DNA of 64,000 bases from JACDAE01 sp963744875. GTDB lineage: Bacteria; Chloroflexota; Ktedonobacteria; Ktedonobacterales; Ktedonobacteraceae. Location of the stretch: the NCBI GenBank assembly GCA_963744875.1, contig CAVUVQ010000013.1, positions 1 to 64,000 of the forward strand, read 5' to 3'. The notes beneath the pieces were generated by a model. It ran no database searches, was not told the origin of the DNA, and was given only the letters and a program-made list of their open reading frames with translations. Below are positions 1 through 9,324 of the stretch, one piece after another. A program made the position numbers and the translations under genes. Numbering within the stretch: position 1 is the stretch's first letter; each line of letters begins with the position of its first letter.

Positions 1-71
1 TTAGCGCTTATGGGCTTCTGCCCGGCCTGGCCTCGCAGCGAATCCGGTATCGCTATCACCGGGACAGCCCG

Positions 72-1419
72 CTAACCCGAAGTAATCCGCCGCGCGATAT
101 CGTTATAAAGCACAAACACCATCAGCATCATCAGGAACACAAAGCCGACCTTCAGCATGCGCTTCCTTCACGTTCATGCTGATATCGCGACCCATCACCA
201 TCTCAATCAGCAGCGTCAGAATCATGGCGCCATCCAGAATCGGAATCGGCAGCAGATTCATGATCGCCAGATTCAGGCTCACCATGCTCATCAGAGTCAG
301 GAACGCCGCCGGGCCTTCCTTCGCCGCCTGCGTCGCCTGCTGCGCAATGCCGACCGGACCCATCACGATTCTTCGCGGGCATGCGCCGCTCCACAATGCC
401 GCGCAGCACCTGCACAATCAGCGTGCCGAACTCCGCGTTCTGCCGCATCGACTCGCGCAGCGCCGCCGGAAACGCCAAGCTGCGTCTTCTGAATATGCCA
501 GCTTCACGTCCGGTCGCCACGCCGATCATCCAGCGCGCCGTGTCCGTCCGGATTCTTGTAAACCGGCATCATCGTGCACCGTATGCGTCACGCCCGTTCG
601 CGCATGATATTCCACCGTGACCGGCTTGCCATCGCTCTTGCGGATAATTTCCGGCAGCGTGAACGCGAGTGGATCGGAATGCCATTGACCTTCAGCATCA
701 GATCGCCCTGCTGCAGACCCGGCCGCTGCGGCCGGCATCCCTTCGGTAACTGCGCCCACCTGAATCTCGTTCTGGCCTTCCCATCCGGCATCGCCCAGCC
801 CGGACTTCTCATCCAGCACCGGCGTCACGGTGGCGTAGAAGACATGCCCGCCGCGCTCCACGCTCACCGTCAATCGGGCGGCCCACGTTGCCCCATCTCC
901 GTCGTGATGATGTCTTCCCAATCCGGGTTGACTTTGCCGTTCAGCCGCACGATCTTGTCGCCCGCCTGAATTCCGGCTTTGGCCGCGGGAGAGTCCGGCA
1001 TCACGTGCCCCACCACCGCGCCCTTGTCGTCGATGAATCTTCTCGTACGACACCATGAACAGGCCGGTGAGAACCGCCACCGCCAGCACCACGTTCATGA
1101 ACGGGCCCGGCGAAGGCGACGATCAGCCGCTGCCAGCGCGGTTTGGCAAGACAGGCCGCGCGGGTCGTCCGCATGCGCCTCGCCCGGCTGATCGCCCGCC
1201 ATCTTGACGTAGCCGCCGAACAGGAATAGCGGAAAAGCGGTAATCGGTTTCGCCGCGCTTGAAGCCGAACAGCCGCGGGCCGAAACCGAAGCTGAAGACA
1301 TCCACCTTGACGTCGAAGGCGCGCGCGGCCCAGAAATGGCCCAGTTCGTGGACCAGGATCATGACGCCGATCAGGACCAGCAGCCACCAGAAATTCAACA
1401 GAAGCGACACGATATTCAT
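72..1419 (-). CDS. rseP: RIP zinc metalloprotease RseP (site-2 protease), frameshifted
   Basis: Membrane-embedded zinc protease that cleaves transmembrane substrates such as anti-sigma factors after a first periplasmic cut. The N-terminus reads MNIVSLLLNFWWLLVLIG and carries the zinc motif HELGH in the first membrane segment, followed by the FGFGPRLFGF region typical of RseP. The middle (about 500-1000) encodes PDZ-like sequence in broken frames, and the C-terminus has the second conserved motif NLLPIPILDGAMI (LDG) and a last hydrophobic helix ending at a TAG at 72-74. At least three frame changes split it; similarity continues across them, so they look like sequencing errors. It starts 11 bp after dxr ends, the common dxr-rseP order. 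Confidence 0.88.
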
Positions 1420-1430
1420 ACAGTCGATCC

Positions 1431-2642
1431 TCATGCCCGGATCGGCGCGACCGCCGGACCGAACACCGCCGGATTCGTCTCGATCACTTTCTGCTGCCAT
1501 CCGGCGGGCCGCGCCGTCGATTTCCAGTATTTCAGCCACACTCGCAGGCTCTCGGTACGGCATCGCATCCAGCGTTGCTGCCACCACCCGCGCAATTGCC
1601 GGGAAAGCCGATGCGCCCTGCAGAAAAGCGCCGACCGCGATTTCGTCGGCCGCATTCAGAACACAGGAGGCCGACCCGCCCTGCCGCAGAGATTCGTAAG
1701 CCAGCCCGAGCAGCGGGAACTTTTCGAAATCCGGCGCGATAGAACTCCCATTGCCGCGCCTCCGACCAGTCGATCCTCGGCACCGGCGCGGCCGCGCGTT
1801 CCGGCCACGTCAGCGCGTACTGAATCGGCATCCGCATGTCCGTCGCCGAGACCTGCGCGATCACGCTGCCGTCTTCGTACTCCACCATCGCGTGAATCGA
1901 GGACTGCGGATGCACCACGACCTCAATATCCTCCGGCGCGAAATCGAAAAGCCAGCGCGGCTTCGATCACTTCGAATCCCTTGTTCATCAGAGTGGCGGA
2001 GTCGATGGTGATGCGGTTCCCCATCTTCCATGTAGGATGCTTCAGAGCATCGGCCGGAGTCACCCAGTCCATGGCTTCCTTGGGCGTGGTCCGGAACGGA
2101 CCACCCGAAGCGGTCAGGATCAGCTTTCGTCGCTTCGCTGCGCAGCCCCGCCCGCAGACACTGATGCGCGCCGTTGTGTTCGGAATCGACAGGCATCAGT
2201 TCCGAGCCGTGCCGCTTCACCGCATCCATGACCAGCTTGCCGCCCGAAACCAGCACTTCTTTATTGGCCAGGCCGACCCGCTTGCCCCGGCAGATCGCCT
2301 CGTAAGTCGCCTCCAGACCGGCCACACCCACGATCGACGACATGACGGTATCAACTTCGGCTGCCACTGGCGACCTGAACGCAGCGCCTCGGCACCGCTC
2401 AACAATTCGGGATTTCCTGTTTTTGGAAGAAGTGCGCGGAGCCGATCAACATCCGCGGCCGTCTTCCACCACGGCGACCTGCGGGCTGGAACTCCTGAAT
2501 CTGTCGCGCCAGCAGTTCGATGTTCCGCCCGGCGACCAGCGCAAACACCTGGAAACGCTCGCGATTCTGCCGAACAACGTCCAGAGTGTTGGTGCCGATT
2601 GAGCCGGTCGAGCCCAAGAATGGTAAGGGTACGGGACGGCAT
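1431..2642 (-). CDS. dxr: 1-deoxy-D-xylulose 5-phosphate reductoisomerase, frameshifted
   Basis: Second step of the MEP isoprenoid pathway: NADPH-dependent conversion of DXP to MEP in the cytoplasm. The start MPSRTLTILG leads, after a frame change, into the Rossmann motif LGSTGSIGTNTLDVV; further on are ANKEVLVSGGKLVMDA and PVDSEHNGAHQCL, the conserved substrate/metal region (the SEHNA motif appears as SEHNG before a frame change). The C-terminal part is scattered over three frames and ends with NPAVFGPAVAPIRA. Total length of about 400 codons matches the family. It is followed closely by rseP and probably co-transcribed with it. Multiple single-base indels are needed to restore the frame. 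Confidence 0.88.
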
Positions 2643-2687
2643 TGCAGAGCGCAGATCGATCCGAAATCGATCATATCATGCTGGTTT

Positions 2688-2848
2688 TGCTGATTTGTTG
2701 CTGATTTGTTCGAAAGACCCAAACCCTTGCGGGCGCCGGGGAGGTTGCTTCAGGGGTCTTTCAGTTTAGAGGTTAGTCTCGCTTTGGTGGGAGTTAATGT
2801 CCTCCCCGGCTTGATTCCAATATTAGAATCAATTGAATTTGGAATCAA
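2688..2848. repeat. Intergenic direct repeat and perfect inverted repeat
   Basis: The 249-bp gap between dxr and the dehydrogenase gene holds two back-to-back copies of TGCTGATTTGT (2688-2698, 2699-2709) and a perfect 10-bp inverted repeat, TTGATTCCAA (2811-2820) and TTGGAATCAA (2839-2848), enclosing AT-rich sequence with further GATTC/GAATC half sites. No gene is visible. The palindrome could be an operator for dxr or a hairpin; there is no T-run that would make it a standard terminator. Confidence 0.45.
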
Positions 2849-2891
2849 CTAAAAAATGTATATTATTTTTTGTAGCCGTGTGCTTTCGCAC

Positions 2892-3785
2892 CTAGTCCTT
2901 GACTTCCACCCCGGTCAATCCCTCTAAAACCTTGATAGTAGAGCAGATATCCTCATCGCCGTGCCCTGTCGCAGATGGCCGCCTGGAAAATTTGCCGGGT
3001 GAGCGCGGTCAGCGGAAGCGGCACCGACAGCTCTTCAGCCGAATCCAGCATCAGCCCGATATCCTTATGCATCCACTTCACGGAGAAGTTCGTCGTGAAG
3101 TCGCGGCGCAAGATGAACGGCGCTTTGTACTCGATCAGGCCGCGATTTCGCGGCGCTGTTCGAAAGGATATCCAGCATCAGTTTCGGCTCCACGCCCGCC
3201 TTCGTGCTCAGCACGATTCCTTCGTTGAACGCCTGCAGGATATTCGAGAGAACCAGGTTCTGCGTCAGCTTGGCGTGCAGCCCCATGCCCGGCCCGCCGC
3301 AATAGTACAGCTTCTTGCCCATCGCTTCGAGAAACGGCTTCGCTTTTTCGAAGACCTTCTCGTCGCCGCCGACCATGAAGGTAAGGGTGCCGTTGGTCGC
3401 GCCCGGCGTCGAACCGGTGCACGGCGCGCCCAGGAAATCGATCCCGGCCTTCGCCAGTTCCTCGTGGATCCGCACGCTGGCCGAAGGGCTGATCGTGCTG
3501 GCATCCACCACCACCAGTCCCTTCTTGCCGCCTTCTTTAATCCCGTCCGCGCCCAGGATGACCGTCTCGGCCATCTCCGTGTTGCCGACGCACAGGAAGA
3601 CCACCTCGGCATTGCGCGCGACTTCGGCCGGCGTGGCGCACGCCTTCGCCCCGCCTTCCGCCGCCAGTTGCTGCGCCTTTGCCGCCGTGTTCGACCAGAC
3701 GCGCGACTTCGTGTCCGGCTTTCAGAAGGTTGCGGGCCATGGGATAGCCCATCAGTCCGAGTCCAAGAAATCCAAGTTTTGCCAT
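2892..3785 (-). CDS. NAD(P)-dependent beta-hydroxyacid dehydrogenase (3-hydroxyisobutyrate / tartronate semialdehyde reductase family)
   Basis: Cytoplasmic oxidoreductase that interconverts a beta-hydroxyacid and its semialdehyde. The N-terminus MAKLGFLGLGLMGYPMARNL is the Rossmann dinucleotide site (GLGLMG). The middle carries the substrate-binding APCTGSTPGATNGTLTFMVG segment and the catalytic lysine region GGPGMGLHAKLTQNLVL (K in the KLTQN motif). The C-terminal helical domain shifts frame near 3150 and 3690 and ends GVEVKD. Length of about 298 residues is normal. The exact substrate cannot be decided from sequence. It diverges from the DinB gene with only 43 bp between the starts, so the two promoters share that gap. 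Confidence 0.85.
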
Positions 3786-3828
3786 AAAGCGAGATTGTAT
3801 CCGGCGGCTATACTGGAGCGCAGAAACC

Positions 3829-4329
3829 ATGAGTGTTGAAAGTCTTTTTCTGAACGCCTGCGTGGCGAAACTGCGCAGTTCCGCGCGACCGGATCTGCCG
3901 TCTGCCTGGGCAAACTCACCGACGATCAAATCTGGTCGCGCGGCCATGAGACCGAAAATGCGATCGGCAATCTGGTTCTGCACCTCGAGGGCAACGCCCG
4001 CCAGTGGATCGTCTCCGGCCTCGGCGGCACAGCCCGATATCCGCGTCCGTGAACGGGAGTTTTCAACCGAGTCGGCGGGATAGCCGGCGGCCGAACTGAT
4101 CCGGAACCTGCGCGACGTAGTCGACGAGGCCACCGCGGTGATCCTGGGCCTGACCACTGAACAGCTGACCCGCATCTACGAGATTCAGAACCGCCAGCCC
4201 ACCGGAGTCGAAGCCGTCCTGAACGTGGTCGAACACTTCGCGCAACACACCGGCCAGATCATTTTCGCGACGAAGAACCTGACCGGTGAAGATCTCGGCC
4301 TGATGGGACCATCCACCCCGCGCCGATAA
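3829..4329 (+). CDS. DinB-family protein, frameshifted
   Basis: Small four-helix-bundle protein of the DinB/DUF1572 superfamily, whose members bind a metal through three histidines and often act as thiol-dependent transferases or stress proteins of unknown role. It begins MSVESLFLNAC; frame-corrected reading gives DDQIWSRGHETENAIGNLVL followed by HLEGNARQWIVSGLGG, a conserved DinB segment. The C-terminal half contains EHFAQHTGQIIFATKNLTG, with a histidine pair typical of the third metal ligand. Two or more indels split the gene. It is transcribed away from the dehydrogenase and lies just before the blaI promoter. Confidence 0.72.
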
Positions 4330-4345
4330 CGTACGGCGATAAAGT

Positions 4346-4387
4346 ACGACTGGAATCGTTGACATACGATTTGAATCGTTGTATGAT
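4346..4387 (+). promoter_or_regulatory. Sigma-70 promoter with two tandem palindromic operators for blaI
   Basis: A near-perfect promoter is visible: TTGACA at 4359-4364 and TATGAT at 4382-4387 with 17 bp between. A perfect palindrome ACGATT-TG-AATCGT (4366-4379) fills the spacer, and a near copy ACGACT-GG-AATCGT (4346-4359) sits upstream, centre-to-centre 20 bp away, two helical turns. This is the layout expected for autorepression by a BlaI-type dimer. The predicted transcription start, about 4394, lies only a few bases before the GTG start codon at 4396. Confidence 0.82.
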
Positions 4388-4395
4388 CTCTGCAA

Positions 4396-4773
4396 GTGAC
4401 TCTCCCGCTTCCCAGCGATGCTGAAACCGACATTCTCGCGGTTCTCTGGCGGCTCGGACCAGCCACCGTTCGCGAAGTTCACCAGGAATTAGGCAAGGCG
4501 AGCGGCTACACCACCACGCTGAAGCAGATGCAGTTGATGACCGCGAAGGGCCTGCTCATTCGCACCGAGCGTTTCCGGTCGCACGTCTATGAGGCCGGCG
4601 TGCCGAAAGAACAAACGCAAAAACAGATCGCCGGCGACCTTCTGCACCGCGCCTTCGCCGGGTCCGCAAAGAGCCTGGTCCTGGGCGCACTCTCCGCGCA
4701 ACCGGCGTCCGCTGAAGAACTGGCGGCGATACGCAAAATGATCGACCAGTTCGCGAAAGGAAAAAAACCTTGA
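4396..4773 (+). CDS. BlaI/MecI-family transcriptional repressor
   Basis: Winged-helix repressor of the BlaI/MecI/CopY family that is normally cleaved after its partner M56 membrane peptidase senses a signal. The 125-residue protein has the family N-terminal signature LPSDAETDILAVLWRLGPAT, a recognition helix region GYTTTLKQMQLMTAKGLL and the C-terminal dimerisation half ending QFAKGKKP. I chose GTG at 4396 because it is in frame with the family start and lies just after the promoter; no Shine-Dalgarno is visible, so translation may be leaderless. The stop overlaps the next start by 4 nt (TTGA), indicating coupling with the M56 gene. Confidence 0.9.
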   Translation: MTLPLPSDAETDILAVLWRLGPATVREVHQELGKASGYTTTLKQMQLMTAKGLLIRTERFRSHVYEAGVPKEQTQKQIAGDLLHRAFAGSAKSLVLGALSAQPASAEELAAIRKMIDQFAKGKKP

Positions 4774-6582
4774 CAGCGGCGTGGGTGGACCGTCTCGGCT
4801 CGACGCTGCTTCACTTCCTGTGGCAGGGTACAGCGATAGCCGCGATCTATGCGGCCGCTCGTATGTCTGCAGCGCGCTCTGCCGCAAATTTTCGATACAA
4901 CATCGGATGCATAGCGCTCGCAGCTATGTTCCTCGCGCCGTTGATCACACTCGCCGTACTCACCCCGGCGACCGGTTCCGTTCCGGTTGCTGCTTCGACC
5001 AGCCACACCCCGAATGCCCCTGATCTCACCTCCGCCGCGCCGATCCCGCCATCGAACCGCCTTGAGACACGACGGGTGCTCCCCTGGGTCGTACTCGTCT
5101 GGCTCGCAGGCGCGTTGATTCTTCTCAGCCGTCTGTTCGGTGGATGGATCGTCGCCCGGCGTATGCGCTCGACACTGGTTCATCCCGCGTCGAATGAATG
5201 GCGTCAAGCCTTCAAACAGCTTGCGGGACAAACTGGCGTGACTCGTCCCGTCCAGTCTGCTGATTTCCGCCCTCGTCCAGGTGCCAACCGTCGTGGGCTG
5301 GGTGCGCCCCGTAGTGCTCGTACCCATCGGAGCCCTCACCGGCTTGCCCTTCGAACACATTGCCGCATTACTGGTTCACGAACTCGCGCACATCCGCCGC
5401 AATGATTATCTGGTCAACATCTTCCAAAGCATCGTGGAAGCGTTGCTCTTCTACCATCCCGCCGTCTGGTGGATCTCTCGCCACGTGCGCGACGAACGCG
5501 AGCTTTGCTGCGACCATATCGCGATCTCAATCAACGGCGATGCCTTCACCTATGCCAGCGCACTCATCGAACTCGAATCGCTGCGTCCCTCGCATCGCGC
5601 CGTTGCGCTCGCGGCCAATCATGGCGCCTTGTCGAATCGCATCGCCCGGCTGCTGGGCCAAACTTCCCCGGATTCAACAGCCGTTTCCGGCCCCGGCATC
5701 CTGGCGGGTGTGACCATCGTGGCAGCCACCGCCTGCGTGCTGCTCGCGCAACCACCCCTCCGCCCGCACTTCGAAGTCGCCTCCATCAAGCCCAATACGA
5801 GTGACGCGCGCCTGGTACATATTATTCCTGCGCAGGGGGGCCGGCTCGATATCGAAAACGTTCCGCTGAAGTTAATCATCGCCACGGCATACGGCCTGCA
5901 GCAATTCCAAATTTCCGGCGCGCCCGCGTGGACTTCCTCCGACCGCTACGACATCAGAGCCAAAGCCGCAGGCAACCCACCCCAGAGCGAGATCGGAGGA
6001 CCCATGCTGCAGTCCCTGCTCGAAGAACGGTTCCACCTCCGCTACCATCGCGAAACCAGACAACTCCCTGTGTACGCTCTGATGCCTGCAAAGAACGGTC
6101 CCAAGCTGCAGCCGTCGAGCCCCGGAAGTTGCAGGAGGTTTTCAATAGACACGCCTTTGGGGCCGACCTACACACCAGGCCAGGCGCCGCCCTGCGGCTT
6201 TCGCGGCTTTGCCCGGGATGGCCTTCACATGTATGGTGTCACCGCCGCCGAACTCGCAGCCGCGCTCTCCGCCAGTGAGTTGCGAACCTCAGTCCTCGAT
6301 AAAACAGGAATTACCGGAACGTTCGATATCGACTTGAAATGGACCCGCCAGTCCATGGAAACAGTCCCTGCTGCCGAACCGTCCGACGCAGGCCCATCCA
6401 TCTTCACCGCCCTTCCCGAACAACTCGGCCTGAGACTCGAATCAACCAAAGGTCCTGTCGACATCTTCGTCATCGACCAGATCGAAAAGCCGATAGACGA
6501 CGATGGAGTCATCTACGACCCCGTCCGAAAAGGCCAGCCACTCGCACCGCCGCCACCCGGCGCCCGGCTGCCCATAAAATAA
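4770..6582 (+). CDS. M56 (BlaR1-like) membrane peptidase fused to a TIGR03435 domain, one frameshift
   Basis: Predicted sensor-protease that would inactivate the upstream BlaI repressor. The N-terminal third has hydrophobic helices (for example NIGCIALAAMFLAPLITLAV and LPWVVLVWLAGALILL); the zinc site HELAH is in LLVHELAHIRRNDYLVNIFQ, with ERELCCDHIAI downstream. After a membrane helix (VTIVAATACVLLAQ) follows a long extracytoplasmic region beginning FEVASIKPNTS, with LIATAYGL-type and LLEERFHLRYHRETRQLPVY segments. That is the TIGR03435 domain known mainly from Solibacter and relatives. A frame change near 5,260 splits the peptidase part. Start TTG at 4770 overlaps the blaI stop. No penicillin-binding domain is present, so the signal is unlikely to be sensed as in classical BlaR1. 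Confidence 0.85.
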
Positions 6583-6677
6583 GCTGGGTGCCATGTAGCT
6601 TTCGCGACTTTGCCCGCCATGGCAGCCGAAGAGTCTTCGGCACTTGAGCGCAGGATTTCACACTACAGGAGACCGCC

Positions 6678-7835
6678 TTGCAACGCTGCCAATCAATCGC
6701 TCTCTTTTCTATCTCGTTCCTCACAGCCATGTCGGTCATGAATGCGCAAAACGGCGCCGGATCCATACCGGCAACATCGAACGTCAGGGGCGCGCAAACC
6801 CCTCGAATCCGCCCTGACCGAAGCATCGAGTTCTCCTTCAAAGCACCCAATGCCTCCAAAGTAGAAATCGCCGGTGGTGACGGACTCGGTAAGGGTCCGT
6901 TCGCAATGACCAAAGGCGCCGACGGCATCTGGAGAGTCACTGTCCCTCCCGCCGTCGCTGGCTTCCATTACTACTGGTTCGTTGTCGATGGCGTGCAGGT
7001 CAACGACCCCGGAAGCTATACCTACATCGGCTATGGTCGCGAAACCGGCGGCATAGAAGTACCATCCGAAGACTCCGCTTTCTATCAGCCGCAACAGGTA
7101 CCGCACGGCGATGTGCGCGAAAAATGGTACTTTTCCAAAGTGACCGGCGACTGGCGCCGCGCCTATGTTTACACGCCTCCCGGCTACGATGCCAACCGCG
7201 CCACTCGATACCCGGTCCTGATTCTGCAGCACGGGTCGGGTGAGGACGAAACCGGCTGGGTGCGTCAGGGCCACATGAACTTCATCCTCGACAACCTCAT
7301 CGCCGCGGGCACGGCGAAACCCATGATCGTGGTGATGGACCGGGGCTATGCCACCCGCGCCGCCGCGGCGGATGACGCCACAGCCTTCGGCGACGTGATT
7401 CTGAATGATCTGATTCCGGCGATTGACGCAAGTTATCGAACTCAACCGGACCGTGACCACAGAGCCATGGCAGGCCTCTCTATGGGAGGCATGCAGACGC
7501 TCCAGATTGGTCTTCATCACCTCGACCAGTTCGCCTATCTCGGTTCCTTCAGCGGTCCCATCCGCACCGGAGCCGGCCCGAATTCGCCGTTCGATCCGAA
7601 GACCGCCTACGACGGCGCGCTCGCCAATGCGCCGGCATTCAACAAGAAAGTAAAGCTGCTCTGGATGGGCGCCGGTACCGAAGAAACGCAAATCCACGAC
7701 GGAATCAAGGGCGCCGTGGATGCGCTGAATGCCTCCGGCATAAAGACAGTGTTTGTGGAGTCGCCCGGAACAGCTCACGAATGGCAGACCTGGCGCCGAC
7801 ACCTGAGGGATTTCGCGCCGCTCTTATTCCGCTAA
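6678..7835 (+). CDS. Secreted esterase with N-terminal CBM48-like domain (enterochelin/feruloyl esterase-like)
   Basis: Intact 385-residue exported alpha/beta-hydrolase. A signal peptide (SIALFSISFLTAMSVMNAQN) precedes an E-set/CBM48-like domain (about residues 45-135: IEFSFKAPNASKVEIAGGDG, then FHYYWFVVDGVQVNDPGS). The esterase D/Fes-type catalytic domain includes YVYTPPGYDANRATRYPVL, the nucleophile elbow GLSMGGMQT (serine) and a C-terminal EWQTWRRHLRDF segment whose preceding AHEW histidine fits the catalytic position. Family members release feruloyl or acetyl groups from plant polysaccharides, or hydrolyse siderophore esters; the sequence alone does not choose. Start is TTG at 6678 after a CAGGAGA-like site. 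Confidence 0.88.
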   Translation: MQRCQSIALFSISFLTAMSVMNAQNGAGSIPATSNVRGAQTPRIRPDRSIEFSFKAPNASKVEIAGGDGLGKGPFAMTKGADGIWRVTVPPAVAGFHYYWFVVDGVQVNDPGSYTYIGYGRETGGIEVPSEDSAFYQPQQVPHGDVREKWYFSKVTGDWRRAYVYTPPGYDANRATRYPVLILQHGSGEDETGWVRQGHMNFILDNLIAAGTAKPMIVVMDRGYATRAAAADDATAFGDVILNDLIPAIDASYRTQPDRDHRAMAGLSMGGMQTLQIGLHHLDQFAYLGSFSGPIRTGAGPNSPFDPKTAYDGALANAPAFNKKVKLLWMGAGTEETQIHDGIKGAVDALNASGIKTVFVESPGTAHEWQTWRRHLRDFAPLLFR

Positions 7836-8435
7836 AAAGTCGTCCACTCCGAATACCAGCCGATCCCCGAGAATTCTCGCGCAAGCATCCAGTTACAGGT
7901 GTTGTGGATACCCAGGAAAACTTCAGTTGCTCCGAAGAAACCAACCGGACGCGCCTGGCGGCGTGAAGCCGCTCGCCGCTTATGCCGATGAAGCCCTTCC
8001 ACCGGCCTTCTCGGGGGCGGGCAACCCGGTAGACCAGCCCCGACGTGGCAAGGCAAGGTTGCGGCTTTGCTGCGTGGCATCGGCTCAACGCGAAGCCCAG
8101 CAGCGCCAGCAGGAAGCCGGGCCTTAGCCGGCACGGCGCCACCGCGTTCGATCCGCAGGCGGATGGGCTGAAGCGGCCAACATGCCCGCGCAGGAAGAGT
8201 CGGCCATCAGGCGCAACAACGAACTAAATCCGCCGTTGTGGAAACAGATGGCGAAAAACCCGGAGCTTGCACAGAAGATGCAGGAGCAGCGGGAACAGCA
8301 GCAGACGGTGCCAGCAGGAACGCGGCAACGAAGGCCCAGCGCGATGATACAGGCGGGCGAGAGCGGGTTTGGAAATTGCCATGGAGCCGGTTTTCCTGTA
8401 GTCTCTGACGTACCCTGAATGAAGGAGCGCAGATC
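7836..8435. other. 600-bp stretch with no confident gene
   Basis: No convincing intact gene between the esterase and the DUF433 gene. On the minus strand the segment at about 7848-7940 reads GATEVFLGIHNTCNWMLARE, which faintly recalls the C-terminal TCN-W-AR region of DUF2459 proteins, but the upstream part of such a protein is not recognisable. On the plus strand 8182-8418 is an open frame with a Q/E-rich start (LAQKMQEQREQQQ) of unknown value. I treat the region as decayed or heavily error-laden sequence. Confidence 0.3.
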
Positions 8436-8711
8436 ATGGCAACAGCAAATCTTGATTGGTCACAGTGCCCCGGCGTAGAGAGCATCCCCGGCAAACGGAG
8501 CGGCGCATGGGTGTTTAAGGATACCCGTATGCCAGTATCAACCGTATTCGAAAATCTTGAATCCGGGGCGACGATTGACGAAATTATGGAATGGTTCGGC
8601 GTGACGCGGGGGCAGGTAGTCGCGGTGCTGGAATTTGCGGCGCGGAGTCTGGACGCTCCGCCGCCGGTGCAACAACCCACGATCCAAACGGTTGATGCGC
8701 ATTCCCTTTGA
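8436..8711 (+). CDS. DUF433-family antitoxin
   Basis: Small DNA-binding protein (91 residues) of the DUF433 family, usually the antitoxin next to a DUF5615 PIN-like toxin. Diagnostic segments are CPGVESIPGKRSGAWVFKDT, RMPVSTVFENLESGATIDEI and the helix-turn-helix-like end EWFGVTRGQVVAVLEFAA. A good ribosome-binding site (GAAGGAG) lies 10-15 bases before the ATG. The stop overlaps the next start (ATG at 8695) by 17 nt, as in a co-translated toxin-antitoxin pair. A homologous pair lies at 47.8-48.3 kb on the other strand. Confidence 0.85.
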   Translation: MATANLDWSQCPGVESIPGKRSGAWVFKDTRMPVSTVFENLESGATIDEIMEWFGVTRGQVVAVLEFAARSLDAPPPVQQPTIQTVDAHSL

Positions 8712-8975
8712 TCAGGGCACGCCCGAACCGTTGATACCGTTCCTTACGGGCCACATCGTAACGCAGGCTAAGGATGTCGGGTGGGAGAGGCTGGTCAACG
8801 GTGAACTATTGAAAGCTGCTGAAACAGCCGGGTTTCAAGTATTGCTGACAACCGCTGGCCGCTATCTTTCGAACGCAGCGCTGCACGATCCGCCATTGGG
8901 AATTTCCGAGGACCACAATCGCATTGGTGCGGGTCTTTAAATTCTGCTGCGACACCAGGCCCCAAACCATTTTAC
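8695..8975 (+). pseudogene. DUF5615 PIN-like toxin with inverted C-terminal part
   Basis: The plus strand encodes the N-terminal half of a DUF5615 toxin: MRIPFDQGTPEPLIPFLTGH, then NGELLKAAETAGFQVLLTT up to about 8852. The expected continuation (QQNL...IVVLGNSQW...) is absent in this direction but is found on the opposite strand of the next 115 bp: the reverse complement of about 8855-8962 reads SQQNLKTRTNAIVVLGNSQW and continues RIVQRCVRKIAAS. So the C-terminal half appears inverted in place. It is either a real small inversion that kills the toxin or an assembly/consensus artefact. The antitoxin upstream is intact. Confidence 0.75.
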
Positions 8976-8978
8976 TGT

Positions 8979-9324
8979 TTAACTTTCCGCGTCCATCCGC
9001 GCAAGTATAGAGCGAATTGCGACCGTGAGAGGAGGAAGGTCGCGAGTGACTACGTCCCAGACGGCTTCGAAATCGACGTCGAAGTAATCATGAACCAACA
9101 CGTTCCGCATACCGGCAACCGCCTTCCAGTCGATCCCGGCGGACGGGTCCTTGTATGCCGGATCAATTCTGGTCACGGATTCGCAAAGGACCTGAAGATT
9201 GCGAAGAATGGCATCCTGCAACGTGCGCGAGGCGAACACAGCATCTGCGGCCCGGTTCGGGATCGGCGGTAATTCTGCCGATGCACTCCAGCACGTGCAT
9301 CACATAAACCCGCTGCGATTTCAA
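8979..9324 (-). CDS. HepT-like ribonuclease toxin, one frameshift
   Basis: HEPN-domain RNase of the HepT/MntA (HEPN-MNT) toxin-antitoxin type. The N-terminus (frame-corrected) reads LKSQRVYVMHVLECIGRI; after a frame change near 9260 it continues ADAVFASRTLQDAILRNLQV. The catalytic HEPN signature R-x4-H is seen in GMRNVLVHDYFDVD (RNVLVH). It ends ILARMDAES at 8979. The TTG start at 9324 overlaps the stop of the upstream nucleotidyltransferase gene, typical for the pair. It lies on the strand opposite to the DUF433 pair. Confidence 0.82.

Noticed and set aside
1336..2769. 477-residue plus-strand open frame opposite dxr and rseP
   Set aside because: It is the GC-rich shadow of dxr on the other strand; composition is Arg/Pro/Ser-rich with no motif.
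6693..7802. 369-residue minus-strand open frame opposite the esterase
   Set aside because: Antisense shadow of an intact, clearly recognisable esterase gene.
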